This document shows positions 22,881 through 34,470 of a stretch of DNA of 64,000 nucleotides, piece by piece. Numbering within the stretch: position 1 is the stretch's first letter; each line of letters opens with the position of its first letter. The position numbers and the translations under genes are program-made. The notes beneath the pieces were generated by a model. The model made no database searches. It saw nothing but the letters and a program-made list of their open reading frames with translations, and was not told the origin of the DNA. Origin of the DNA: Aquatica leii (taxonomy: Eukaryota > Arthropoda > Insecta > Coleoptera > Lampyridae); the NCBI GenBank assembly GCA_035610365.1, contig CM069433.1:170268882-170332881 (forward strand), read 5' to 3'.

Positions 22881-24030
22881 AATTGTTTTAAAGTTAAGTT
22901 CATATTGTTACAAAATTGTTGTATTAATTTTATTAATAAAGGCGTGAAAAAGATAATTTCTGGAGTTATGCTCAAGCAGATCTCAGAAATTATCTCTTAT
23001 TATATTCATGAGGACCACTTGAGTTATACTGGTGCCAAAGTTTATTACGCGCAACTTTAGTTATGAGATGCACGGAACTTAATTAAATGTAGCTCATTTC
23101 CAAAGATTTGAGTTCAATGCCCCTTTGTTGTTTAAAAAAATTGGATTAGGTCTTTGGGTATCCGCGACGAATTTTTGGGATTCTTTAATTATATTTATGA
23201 TTATTAACCAGTGGCGGTTTCTCTATTAGGTCATTTAATCAATGACTCTCCGCAAAATTGATAAGAAAGGTATTTTATTTACTTTACAGAAAATCAGCGT
23301 TTAAATCAAATTATCAGAGATTGAATTTCATGCGTTTCATTTGAGAATTGAGGTAGGAAAACTTACAAATCTACCAGAGGCTCACATTTACATGTGCCCA
23401 CGTGCATTCTATTAAAGCCGAATCGTAAATGATATAGTTATTGTAGTCAATAAAACGTTATACAATTTTATACAAGTTAAAAAAAATAAGTAAAGGTTTA
23501 AATGCTTGCTTACGATTTTGAGCCCGGAGGTCATTCCGTCTACTATCTTTGCAGCACGCGTGTGTAAAACTCAGATGCTAGAATGCATATTTCTTATCAC
23601 ATATGACAAACTTTACAGTCGATTTTCTTAGTTGATCTATAATATTCATTTGTAATAGACGACTTATCCTTTTTGTTTCATAATGACGGTGGTATAAGAC
23701 ATTAAAAAATTAACAGCTAATATTAGTTTAAACGTTTAGAATTTAAATTTAATGCTCGTCCTCAGCCTTGACTTCAAATTTATAAGACCAGTAAACATTA
23801 CAATAAAAAAATTTTAAAGAATTTATGCATGTTAGACATAAAACTTTCACCATAAAACATATTAAAATATTTATAGGGTATAATACACCATTTACCCTAT
23901 AAATATTTTAATATATGTATGATTCGTCAGATTGGATTTGTGAATTTGAAGTACATAATAGATATTACTGTTTTGTAGGTTTACTGTTTTTACATGATTC
24001 ATAATGGTGTAAAAATGATGTTACCGATTT
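22880..24030. other. AT-rich stretch before the BEL relic
   Basis: No coding signal seen. It may include the eroded 5' end of the BEL/Pao element that follows, but no LTR could be delimited. It contains one strong hairpin, listed separately. Confidence 0.4.
23859..23914. repeat. Perfect 22-bp stem hairpin
   Basis: ATATTAAAATATTTATAGGG plus TA (23859-23880) is exactly mirrored at 23893-23914, with a 12-base loop. The stem is AT-rich. The length suits a palindromic MITE remnant; a small-RNA precursor cannot be excluded by eye. Confidence 0.7.
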
Positions 24031-24034
24031 ATAG

Positions 24035-24280
24035 CATTTAAAAGAAAAAGTGAAATAGCAATCGTTATCGGCGAATCACATGAAAAGTTGTATGAATTAT
24101 GCTACTCTTGATTGCGTTAATATTCGCTTATTGTTATTAACAAACTCGATAACGTAAATGTACGTGCATGGGAAAAACATAAAATTAACAACAACAATTT
24201 CCAACTCTAAGAATTTTACTCAATTTATGAAAAATCGAGCAGATTTTGTAGAAACATTTGAAGAAAAATTAAAGGTAAGT
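24035..24280 (+). pseudogene. BEL/Pao gag fragment
   Basis: The + strand reads GESHEKLYELCYS in one frame, then NKLDNVNVRAWEKHKINNNN, and after a one-base shift KNFTQFMKNRADFVETFEEK. This is the region of Pao gag where a conserved Trp-Glu is followed by a helix ending in a charged ...R.. motif. It is followed at about 24645 by the pol start in the same orientation, so it belongs to the same element. The frame change and stops make it non-functional. Confidence 0.65.
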
Positions 24281-24639
24281 TAAGCTCAGGAGGACGTACG
24301 TTACGGTGCTCGTCGTGTTTGATTGATCGCTTCTTTTTGATCTTGCAATTATTGCAAAACAATCTCATACGATATACAAATGTAAGAATTTTTTGAAATT
24401 AAATATTGATGAAAAAACTCTAAAACTAAACCAATCGCAATTATCTATAAATTGCTTATAGAATAGTCATTATAATGTAGTAATAGCGGTGGCGGTTGCT
24501 AACATTATGTATGTATGTATGTTGTACCTATGCTATATGGAAAAACGACGAATTTGAAAAGTTTCACGAATAGCAAATCTTATGGCGTTCGCAACTCTTA
24601 ATGGTTATTTTAATGTAGTAAAATCTTATTAATTAAACG

Positions 24640-24851
24640 TTTTGTCATTTTTGATAATGACATCAAAAAGTTTTGGAATATTGAAGAGGTTTCTGACGTT
24701 AAAATTCGTTCTAAAGATAACTCAGATTGTAAAAAACTTTTTTAACAAACTGTAAACAGGAACTGTGATGATCGATTTGTCGTTCGGATCTTTTTGAAAC
24801 ATTTTTTCTCACTTCTTGGAAATTCAAAGGACATAGCTATTAAATATTTCA
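24640..24851 (+). pseudogene. BEL/Pao pol, N-terminal piece
   Basis: Reads DNDIKKFWNIEEVSDVKIRS, KDNSDCKKLF, a stop, then DRFVVRIF and LLGNSKDIAIKYF. This is the start of Pao RT just after the protease (the ..FWE.EE... and LG.S...A..RF motifs). The gene is cut at about 24851 by an inserted repeat of about 1.19 kb and resumes at about 26050 with YYKEFMNEYIF. Confidence 0.75.
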
Positions 24852-26038
24852 TGTTATTTTAAAAAGATATGACTTCTGATAACTTATTACGATCTCTAAA
24901 TTTAAATTGCGCTACCATGCATATCTTAGTTCACTTAAACTTAGTCATTCATTTCTCGGCGCCATCTAACAAGCATCCTGCTTGTCATTTCCTTTTACGT
25001 AGTGGCAAAACACAAAAATGTGCCTGCGTGAATGAAATAAATTTTTTTAAAACATCCATTTGTTGTGGCGTTATGTATGTTTGGAAACATTTTTAATTAG
25101 GTAATTTATTCAACGCAGGCATTACGTGACACCTCGAATGTGTGTCACTATATGTTATATCTAAAAGTTAAAACCTTTAAGCACTTCTTCGGTAGGTTAC
25201 TAGATTACCTATCGTATCTATTTTGGAAATATTTAACTACAAGGCATGGATTTTAAACACATCTTTTAATAAAACCTTTACACACAAAACCAGCATACAA
25301 TGAAATCCGTTTCTTTTCCTTATAATTGTTAAATTTAAACGGTTGTAGATCAAGTTTTTCGTGAGTAACTATATTAATACGATTTTTGCTTAGTTTAATA
25401 ACAGGTGAGGCATTGGGAAAACGTTTTCTTAAAGTTCAACACCGGGTTTGGGTAAGTCAGATTTTATTACTATTCTCTTGTCACTAAGGAGATACTCACA
25501 ATTTAGTGATTATAGCTTTGGTATTTTTACGACTATGTTCTTATTGTTTATATAACATAATTTTGTCGCATGCTGATGTGTCAATTATTATTATTAATTT
25601 AATGACAATTGTACGGATTATGAGTTTTCGATGCTTACGGCGTTTTTATAACCGACATTTACAATTAATTAAACTAAGCTAATTTCTGGTTTATGTACAA
25701 ATTTGATACCTGAATAGATTGAGTTGCGAAAAATCAGTAACCATAGATTATTGTTTATTCTATCTTGTTTTGTAATTCCAAAATAAGTAAACTTAATTTG
25801 TTATTAATTCTATTTTGTTTATTTCAAGTTTCTTCCGATTTTGCATTCCTTAAATATTTATTGCAAGGTTCAAACCTCCTGTGGTGATTAAACAGAAGCT
25901 GCTTCAGCAAGACATTGATTTGGCGCCCCATAAAAGTTTTTTCACTTGGCCCCCCTCTCTCTCACCAAATAGCAATTGTTTAAATTCTATTACGAGCTGG
26001 CCGTGCAAAGTCCGTAAACCGGAAGAAGCTTATGACAA
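24851..26038 (+). mobile_element. LTR-like unit (about 1.19 kb) nested in BEL pol
   Basis: This block interrupts the older BEL pol relic and is homologous along its length to 62607-63873. Shared landmarks, in order: GCGCTACCATG/GCACTACCCTG, GCGCCATCTA, CGCAGGC..., GGAAAACGTTTTCT, GGTAAGTCA, TCGCATGCTGAT, GGCGCCC and GAGTTGGCCGTGC/GAGCTGGCCGTGC. It starts TGTTA and ends near TATGACA, so an LTR (solo) of a second retroelement is the best reading. The internal TGGCGCCC would otherwise look like a primer-binding site. No exact target duplication was found for this copy. It has no credible coding capacity. Confidence 0.6.
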
Positions 26039-26044
26039 ACATAT

Positions 26045-26990
26045 ACAATTATTATAAAGAATTTATGAATGAATATATATTTTCTTATTTTTACCACATC
26101 ATATCATGGCGTTGTGAAGTAAGATAGTCTGACTACTAAACTACGCGTTGTGGTTGATAGATCCGCTTTTTCAGATTCTGGTTGGTCACTTAACAACCTA
26201 TATTTGCAAGTCCATCATTAGTTAATGAAATTGTTGAAATTTTATTTTGATTTAGACAGTATAACTTTGTTGTTACTGCAAATATAAGTAAAATGTATCG
26301 TTTTCTAAAATTTACAATTTATAAAGAATTGTTTGGAGAAATGAGTCAAAAAAAGATCTTGAAATATATGTTTTAAACACAGTGACGTACGATACAGCAT
26401 CTGTTTCTTATTTGGCGACAAAATGTTTCAAACAACTGGTGTTTAAAAATTTTTCCAATAGCTGCTTCTATTATTGGTAAAGATTTCTACGTTAACGATC
26501 TTATTACTAGGTTTAATTCTAAAGATGAAGCTATGCGTGTTCCTTAAGACGTAATACACATTTTACAATCAGCAAAATTTCCACTTCAAACTGTTTTATA
26601 TGGTCTTGACCTTCGATGAAAAACCCAACAGTGTCATTAATCTTTATGGAACTGTATGTATGAAAACGCTTGGTGTTTACTAAAACAGTTTAACTGATCC
26701 GTTTACTTAATAAACTTTCTTTAAGTGATATGCCAAGCTGCGTTACAAAAACAGTTTTTACAAATTGCTCGGATCTTTGATCTTCTTGGATTATTAAGTC
26801 GAATAATCGAAAATAATGTCACAAGTTTAGTTTTTGAAGTTAAGTTGGGATAATCCTATCCCCAACAAAATGTTTCAAAAATGGATTTGTTTTAGAAAAG
26901 ATTTATCCTTATTAAATGAATTAAACAGACAATTTATTTGTAATTTGCTTCAAACCTTCTGCTTCACGAATTATTTTTGCTTCGCAGAAT
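26045..26990 (+). pseudogene. BEL/Pao RT, central part
   Basis: After the nested unit the pol relic resumes with YYKEFMNEYIF, HHGVVK-like text, and TTKLRVVVDRSAFSDSGWSL, the start of the RT palm (normally VVFDAS). It then reads VLNTVTYDTASVSYLATKCF (about 26365), RT motifs preceding the catalytic box. The FYVDDL region follows in shifted frames as FYVNDLI at about 26490 (second Asp changed to Asn by this reading). ITK..LQIARIFDLLG-like and SWDNPIPNKMFQKW text continues to about 26890. Several frameshifts and stops are present. Confidence 0.78.
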
Positions 26991-26999
26991 GTTTATAGC

Positions 27000-27960
27000 G
27001 TTTGTGTATATTTACGCACCGAGTCAAAAAGTATGGTGTACGTCCATCTTTTCTGTACAAAACTAAAGTCATATCTTTAAAAAAATTATCAATAAAACTT
27101 GAATTATGTGGCGCATTGTTATTGTCTAGGTTAATAAAACGAGTGAATTCAGTGTTTAATGCAGACTTTGCTTCTTTTTACTCAACACATTCTCAACTTG
27201 TCTTACAAATAAAACTTAAACGTTTGCAAGCTTTTGTTAGTAATAAAGTTACTGAAATACAATATTTAACTGTTGTAACCAGTTGGTCTCACATTGGATC
27301 AAAATCTAATCCTTCTGACAGTATTTCTTGTAGAGTTTCGTCTGATTTCTTATTCATTTCTAATTTATGGTGGTATGGACTTTTTTGGTTAACAAAACCA
27401 GTTTGTGATTGGCCAAGTAATTGTGATTCAAGCTATATTCAGGAGATATCTGAATTTAAAAAGAAATACAAGGTGTTCCAAAATTGCTTGGAAATAAAAC
27501 TACCACGTATTGAAGAGGTCAAAGTAAGTCAATTGGATTCTATTTATGCATATACCAAAATGTACCGTTTATGCTTAAGAAGAGTTCTAATTTTACTTAA
27601 AAAAATCACATTTTTCTACGCTGTTCAGAAATGCGTATAACAAGTTTAATAATAAATCTTACTTTCAGTATTCAAAAAAAATTATTGTAGAAAGGTTAAA
27701 ACCGCTCTCACCTCCTTGTATTTTTTAAATTAATTTTCTTAGGTGGGGTGATATGGCTCAAAGATTTTTTTTAACCGGAATGTTTACTGACGAGTAATTT
27801 ATTTTGACTCCGGTAACTCCGTGTTTCGCATAGTTTTGAAATAACCTTTTTTTCTCAAACACTGATAACCGATATTGTTAGTACAAATGTAATAAAATTA
27901 TAATACAAAACTTAAAGTGGTGGTAGACACAAAGACAAAACTTTTTTACAAGTGTTTAAT
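27000..27960 (+). pseudogene. BEL/Pao RNase H region
   Basis: An intact stretch of 212 codons (27002-27640) reads SIKLELCGALLLSRLIKRVN, LKRLQAFVSNKVTEIQYLTV, TSWSHIGSKSNPSDSISCRV and LWWYGLFWLTKPVCDWPSN. These are hallmark blocks of the Pao RNase H-like domain: ELC.A...A, F..NRV.EI and the NPAD..SRG motif, here NPSDSISCRV. The catalytic region is partly eroded (SDST-like block replaced by STHSQLVL). It is followed by non-matching DNA and then the nested DNA transposon. Confidence 0.82.
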
Positions 27961-28585
27961 GTGACCTGCACCTTTATTAATGCACAGTTCATTTTGAAGT
28001 AACAAATTGAGATGCACCCTTCTTTTCGTTTTTTCGTGCGTTTACAGCATTTTTAATTCTGTTCCACAGTTATTAGGAATTATTAATTTGAAGTTTACAC
28101 TTGTGTTTTTAACACTCTCCAGATGAAGAAGTTGCAAGGATTTAAATCTGGAGACCGCGGGGGCTATTGAGAGGGTGCTTCTTGTCGCCTACTAATCTAT
28201 CTACCTACAAATTGTTCATTAAAATATTCTCTTACAGCACGTGCATAATAAGGTGGTGCTCCGTCGTGCATAAAGAACATGTTTTAAGTAAATTAAAGGA
28301 AAAGTGTACTACTAATTCTGGTAAACTTTTTTGAAGTAAACATAGGTAACTAGCGCCATCCAGACGATCTGGCAATTAAAACGGCCCAACCATAAAATTG
28401 CCAATGATTCCGACCCAAACATTAATTTTAAATTTTCTTTGATAATGTTTACCTTTAATAGTATGTAGATTTTCATCTGCATAAATTAATAAAAAATTTG
28501 CGCTAAATTGCAAAAAGTGGAAAAACGATTGTGATTTGTGACTTTTTTCTGTAGCTAAGCTGGACAATAGCTTGAAAATAGCTCA
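27960..28585 (-). pseudogene. mariner/IS630-type transposase relic nested in BEL
   Basis: The minus strand reads LHTIKGKHYQRKFKINVWVG, IIGNFMVGPF, a stop, LPDRLDGASYL and LPEL. In other frames it continues with MFFMHDGAPP-like text and AVREYFNEQF-like text toward 28200. INVWAGI.G...GP..LP.RL.G..YL followed by HDGAP.H.A..VR is the signature of a multicopy DDE transposase family in insects, related to mariner/IS630. It interrupts the BEL pol, which resumes at about 28590. Stops and frameshifts show it is dead. Its ends were not delimited. Confidence 0.7.
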
Positions 28586-28589
28586 GCAT

Positions 28590-28985
28590 TACGATTTTCT
28601 CAAAGAAATTGAAATTTTAATGTCAAATTCGAATTTAAAACCAAATCTGCTTTATCTCCATATCTTGATCCTTACAATTTACATAGGATAGGTGGAAGAA
28701 TAAGCATTGCTAATATGCGTTATAAAATTAATTATCGATTTTTAATAAATGGTAAACATAATTTAGCCAAATTTATCTTTGAATGTGAATATATCAGTTT
28801 GCTTCATGCTGGATCTCAATGTTTTAAATCTTATTTTTGGTTTTCGCCTATCTTTGGCATTCTTACTGCAAAAAAGTTGTTGGAGAGTGCTTTCGATGTT
28901 TTCGTTATAAACCCAAGTTTTTAGTTCCAATAATGCCAGATTTTCCTGCAAAACGATCTAAATGATTTTTTGCCTCTCACGCCCT
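28590..28985 (+). pseudogene. BEL/Pao integrase N-terminal part
   Basis: Reads SPYLDPYNLHRIGGRISIAN, KFIFECEYISLLHAGSQCFK and FWFSPIFGILTAKKLLES, then MPDFPAKR. This matches the H..LLHAG zinc-binding segment and the block leading to the Pao integrase core. The core itself (the DDE residues) is missing: the sequence jumps within about 180 bp to the integrase C-terminus. Confidence 0.8.
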
Positions 28986-29149
28986 CTGATTTTTTAATCG
29001 AACGACTACTAGTCAGCTTGTCTGACTAACACGTTACCAAACGTTACAACAAATAAAACAAAGTTGTTGATGTCGATGTTTACTTAATTATTTTACTACG
29101 CTACAACAACGAAACAACTAATACAACTACAACGGCAGTAGTGCCTATC

Positions 29150-29315
29150 AAAAATTATAACTTGCATCTTCTACTATGGCGTCTAGGAAGGGTTACAGAA
29201 TTTCACACTGACAATGATGGTGTGTCACGAGTAGTCAGTATAAAAACTTCTAATGTAGTTATTAAACGTGTCGTTTTGCGTGTGCGTGTATTACCAAAAA
29301 TTAGTGATTAATTTT
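29150..29315 (+). pseudogene. BEL/Pao integrase C-terminal domain
   Basis: Reads LLLWRLGRVTEFHTDNDGVS, RVVSIKTSNVVIKRVVLRVR and VLP, the C-terminal barrel of Pao integrase (W.LGR+.E.H.G.DG..RV..++T....+RPV..+..LP). It is in the same orientation as the preceding pol parts, fixing the 3' end of this copy. Confidence 0.8.
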
Positions 29316-29423
29316 GACCAGCTGTATTTGTTTAATTATACTATATTGTTGACATTTTTTACGCACACTGTATTGCATTTACATTTTTGTATTATATTTT
29401 GAACGATATGCACACAATTCCTC

Positions 29424-29436
29424 AAGGTGGGGGAGT
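29424..29436 (+). other. Probable BEL polypurine tract / 3' LTR start
   Basis: AAGGTGGGGGAGT lies 110 bp after the pol end and is followed at 29437 by TGTTTAAAATC. An AAGGTGGGGGAGT-like tract just before a TGTT LTR start is usual in insect BEL elements. The 3' LTR cannot be followed beyond about 29650 by eye. Confidence 0.5.
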
Positions 29437-29809
29437 ATGTTTAAAATCATTTTTACTAAATACTACCCTGCGCTAACCCATCCATATGTGTAACTATTTT
29501 TTAAGTTAGTGGCCTAATGAGTTCTTTCTTTGCGTTTGTACACATACTATACATTCATTTATAACAGTTGTAAAAAATAATCGTTATCTAATTTTTATAT
29601 ATACATATATATTTTACATTATAATTAATTATAACCAAATTCTTTTTTATTTTAACTATAATAAAACATTCAGTGGCGACTTATTTATTGTAAAAATTTT
29701 GCTAGTAGAATTCGTTGTGGTCAGATACAGATATCTTACTAAGCAGAAAGAATCTATTAATTGCTTTAGTAAATTTTATGCTAACAATAAGTTGTTGCAA
29801 TTTGTAACA

Positions 29810-30143
29810 AGTACATTGTAGTTTTGCTATTTTTAGCAAAAACTTGTACTCAGTGTTTTTAGATCTATTAACTTTACCGTTACCTTAAATTTATCGTTCT
29901 ATTACAATTTATATTTTTTAATACATATAATGTATAGATAATTACATTAAAAAAAGTTGTTTTAACGATTAATAATTTTAATATATTTGTTTAACGCGTA
30001 TTTGCTTTTGTCATAATTATAAATTAATTATTTTATATTTTATGTAACCTATTAATTAGAGTAATTGCACCAATACAAATTATTGCACAAAAGTGTTTTC
30101 TAAAAAATTACAAAAGGGTTTGGAATTTTTCAGTTATTTAAAA
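29810..30143 (+). promoter_or_regulatory. Gr-C upstream flank, shared with Gr-B
   Basis: Homologous to about 17045-17381. Shared blocks include AAAAACTTGTACTCAGT-like text and TTTTAACGATTAATAA. This is the likely 5' untranslated and proximal promoter DNA, carried along by the duplication. Confidence 0.5.
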
Positions 30144-31055
30144 ATGACAGAAAGAGTTACTAAATTATCAAATAAAAATTTTTTTTATGTGCTTCAACCC
30201 TTGCAAAAAGTTTCAAAATGTTTTGGATTTTTAACATGGACAGCTAATAATGTTCATACGTTGAACAAAAAATCTATACGGATATGGAAACTATTGTTTG
30301 TTGTGTCTCTGTGCGTTATAATTTTCACGCATTGCAATTATTGTTCAAATTCATTTAAAGACATACTGTCGGTCTGCGAAACTTTATTTAACTTTACCGG
30401 GTATACAGGAATATTGCAGTATTTGTACACAACAGTTTATCAAGAAAAACCAATTTTTTATATTATTCACAATTTATCAAAAGTAGATCAGGTGATTACG
30501 TATGTAACACAAAAACCTATTAATTACTTATCAGCCAGAAAACGAGCAACTTTTGTGATGAAAGTTTTGCAGTTGATTTTGTTTTTAAAATTTTTATTGG
30601 ATGTTTCAATTGTACGCCTACAAAACCTAGATGTTTTTCCAATTAAATGCGCTTTGTTGATGTACGTATGTCATTTTTTAAATGCCTTGTTGACTTGTTC
30701 TTTATTTGTGCTACTGTTTCAAATTAAACAAGGATTCAAAATTATCAACAAGTTTATAAAAGAAGCAACCGACTGTTTGGTGTTATCACATTACCACATA
30801 ACACTGGTTTTGAAAGCACACAGAAAACTGATAAGCTTAGCAAGAAAAGTTAACAATGCTTTCGCATTGTACTTTTTCTATAAAGTATTTCTATGTGAAC
30901 TTTTTACTATGTTCACCTTATTTTTGGTACATGTGAATATAATGAACGGAAATGAATTGTACGTTTCGACGCTTTTAAGTATTTTCTATTCCCTATTTTT
31001 TATTATGGTAGACGTCCTTACTATACTGTACCATATCACAACACTGCTCAAAATG
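30144..31055 (+). CDS. Gustatory receptor Gr-C, first coding exon
   Basis: 304 intact codons, co-linear with Gr-B without a single indel. The ATG at 30144 (MTERVTKLSNKNFFYVLQPL) is chosen over an upstream in-frame ATG at 30093 because the same start is usable in Gr-B. Family features are retained: NYLSARKRATFVMKVL, LLFQIKQGFKIINKFI, and HYHITLVLKAHRKLISLARK followed by the last two hydrophobic blocks. The exon ends LLKM|GTAAGC, a phase-0 donor. It is a multi-pass chemoreceptor, ligand unknown. The rest of the gene was not found. A TTACAG acceptor at about 31100 would give a short tail with no resemblance to receptor exons. Confidence 0.9.
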
Positions 31056-32640
31056 GTAAGCATTTTTGTACATTAATTTTAGTTAGTTATTATGTTACAG
31101 TTGATTATAACAAAAGGTCTAAATCTTTTTCGTTTCAAAAAAAAATTAGATTACATTTGTAAATACTTAATTTTGATATAAGTAAACTTTGTTTTCTCCA
31201 ATTACATAAAAACAATTAGAAATTGTTTATTACAACTCTAGAATTGTTTGTTTTAGTTAATGTGTTACGATTTATAGATGTATGACATTTAGGTGTATTG
31301 CGTATCAAAAACGTCAATAATGACGTACACGTAATATGAGCACATAGTTTTATTTTATTGTACTATAGCATGTGTATTCTTATATATTTTTTTAAAATTA
31401 TAAATAAAAAATAAACAATAAGTTGTATTTTTAAAATTTGAAACCGCAAACGTTATTTTAACACAAGGGTTTGTGTTATTTTTGACGTTTTTGATACGCA
31501 ACACAGTGAATTGAGTAGTAAAAGTTAAAATTAACTATAACTTATCGACTATGTTTAAAAATTCAGAAAATAAATAATACAAAATGTTTAATATCGTCAT
31601 TTCTTAGTAATTATGACTATATTTCTTAAAATTGTTTGGTGCTAAATTTGGTAATACGCATAATTTTGAATTGCATTATGAATAAATTTAATTTAAAATA
31701 TTAGTTATTTCTTTATATAAAAAAATTATATATTTTTCATACGATCCCTGTTTACTATTTATTAATTTTTTTTTAAGATTTTATTTTAATCACACTTACT
31801 CTTTTAGTTTTTTTGAGTGTTCAAAAGGTTAATGTAGACACATAAATGGTTTTATACATTGTTTGGTTTCTTTTTCTGCTTTATTTATTGCATTTAACGT
31901 ATAAACGATTTTTACCGCATTTTTGGTGTGTTATCTATGCTATAAACTTGTTTAACTTCCCCATGCCAGCCCAAATTGAGTTTTTTTAAATTTTTGTTAA
32001 AGCTATAATTTTAATTTTTGCAATTTTTATGTTATCTTTATCAATCACTAATTTTAGAAATTAAATTTTAATTTTGTTATATTGGATCTAAAAGTACCAT
32101 AGTAGCAGATAGTTAGAAAAATGTTATTTTTTTTGGTACTTGAGTGGTAGCTAATACAAATTTTGTAGTTTGATTTAATAATGTTTAATAACTATTTTTT
32201 TGGTAAAATAATTTGAATTCTGCAACGATTTTTACTTATTTACAGTAACAATATGGTCTTTTATACTACGCGTTTTAAAAACCTGTTTTTTGAAACCATC
32301 CAATAAAAAATAAAAAAATAACGACAGATTTTTGAAATAAATTTTTTTTTTGACGTGTAATGGTCATCTAACCGGGACTGTCCAAATAAGATGATCCTGT
32401 TACACAATGCGTATTTACAAAAACATTTATAGCCTTATTGGGCAAATAACTTTTTCACAACGTTTACAGAAGTTCAAAAACTTTGAGCATACTTCATAAA
32501 AGTTCGATTGAAATATTTAGCGGTGTAAACTAGGCTTGTTAGCGAATACAATCGGCAATTATTCGTAGCCGTTTCCAATGCTATTCAAGAAATTTAAATT
32601 AGACAATTAATAAATACGATGAAATTATTTAACCTCCTAA
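31056..32640. other. Downstream of Gr-C, no gene recognised
   Basis: AT-rich and without long frames. Terminal exons of Gr-C would be expected here but none is convincing. Contains the MITE-like repeat at 31293. Confidence 0.4.
31293..31505. repeat. Candidate MITE (about 210 bp)
   Basis: TGCGTATCAAAAACGTCAA (31299-31317) is exactly inverted at 31483-31501. The flanking bases GTGT/ACAC extend the arms imperfectly. The interior is non-coding and AT-rich. Confidence 0.55.
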
Positions 32641-32644
32641 TGGT

Positions 32645-33156
32645 GTATTTAAGTAAGGTGTTTAAATCCTTCAATTGTAGGAGAATGGCGACAAGAAAAC
32701 ACAACTTAAAGTGTTTTTTGTAGGCAACGTTTCGTGAACAGTGTGTTCACTTCATCAGGCCTCTGTTTAATAAATGAGAAAAAAGACAAAATTAACAAAA
32801 CATAAATACAGCTCAGGTGTAACAAACAAACTTTTTAAGCAAATAATGAGTTGTAAAAAACTAAACAATACAAATCGTTTACATGAACAAACAACATTAA
32901 ACCAACAAAACCAAGTCAAATGATATAAAATAGACAAAATACTTACAAAAAAACTAAGAACAAGTAGTGGTGGTCCGCCAACACAGTCGATAACATTTAA
33001 ACAATAAATTCAAAACAAGGAAACACATAAAAGTTATGAGGCCTGATGAAGTGAACACACTGTTCACGAAACGTTGCGTACAAAAAACACTTTAAGTTGT
33101 GTTTTCTTGTCGCCATTCTCCTACAATTGAAGGATTTAAACACCTTACTTAAATAC
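32645..33156. mobile_element. Penelope-like element ends in inverted 119-bp arms
   Basis: Bases 33038-33156 are the reverse complement of 32645-32763 with a single mismatch; 274 bp lie between. The arm reads CCTGATGAAGTGAACACACT followed by GTTCACGAAACGTTGC and a polyA-like AAAAAACACTTT. This is a form I associate with PLE 3' ends. The middle has no coding capacity. It is probably a non-autonomous PLE or the footprint of two inverted insertions. It is a different PLE family from those at 2933 and 7035. Confidence 0.72.
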
Positions 33157-33159
33157 AAT

Positions 33160-34470
33160 TAATAAACATTGACAATAGCAGAAAGTCAAATCGTTTATCT
33201 TCAAAAACTTAAAAATCAATATATTTTTATTTTTGAAAGATTTGGAACAGTAAACTGCATTTTATTTTTATACAAACTATTTACATGTGTAAATAAAGGT
33301 CTTATATTGAAACAGTGCATTATAAACTTTATTAAGGCTATTTTGTGAACACATTTGACTTTGCACCTATGTGATATCCTATTAATATCATTGTGTGACT
33401 ATTGCTCTTTAGTTTTAATCACATGTGTTTATAAGAAACCTATCAATCTTTTATTGTGAATTAATTTTCTTAAAAAACCAAAACTGTATCAAAACAAATT
33501 ACCTACTTTTTTATTTAATATAAACAGTTACATGCAAGTAATAAATGAATATAACATAAAAGTCATTAAAAAACAATATTTTCATAAATCGGTAATGTTT
33601 GAGATTTGTTGACATTTAAAACCTTGACCAACCATAACTTTAATGTGTGATAGTTTAAGTAGCGATTTGTCACATTTGCTTTTGCAATAACTCGAACCGT
33701 CAACTGACGATTTATATTGATGACAATAAAAATATTCTTACATAATGAATATCATTAAATGTGAATTTGTTTACTTTCTAACAAATTTTAATAAAGAGAA
33801 AACAGTGGGAATTGATCAACATATCAAATATTTTGACCTGGTAATCTATGCTTATACGTCCTCCTGCGTGATTAAGGTTTGTATTAAATTAGATTTAAAA
33901 TTAATTTATCATTAATTTACATATTTCTTTCGTCAGCATATCAAACATGAAAATTAAAAACATAATTTAAAAATTTAAGTTCAATGATAATCATTTTTTT
34001 TTGAAAATTATTAAAAAGGTTATTTTGCTAGTAGTATAGAAATAATATCATCTCCAACGATCATAAAGTATTAGTATAAAATTTATTTAAAGCGAGTGCA
34101 GAATTTGGTTTTTAACAAGAATCGTTCTGCTGCAGTTTACGAATTCGTTAGTAACACAAATCGCTTAGGTAACGAGAAAATAGCTCTGTTAGTGTGTTTC
34201 AAAATTATCACAAAGAAACGATTAATTATTTATGCTACATAAAAAAATTACAAACTATATTACAACATCAATTAGGATTTTCAAAGCCTTTTGGTCACAC
34301 TTACAATTCCGATAAATGATAAATACCTTGACTTAATTTAATACGATCCTTGGTGATGGATCTCAAAAGCAACGTCAAATTAACGTGCGGTAAATTTGAA
34401 AAGACGAACAATTACAAGCGAAGAGACTTTCAAGTGGTAGTCGGTGGTTAAAACGTTTAATTTTTTTTAA
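33160..34470. other. AT-rich region, no gene recognised
   Basis: Short frames only. No first exon of a receptor is seen before the orphan Gr tail that starts at 34479. Confidence 0.5.
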
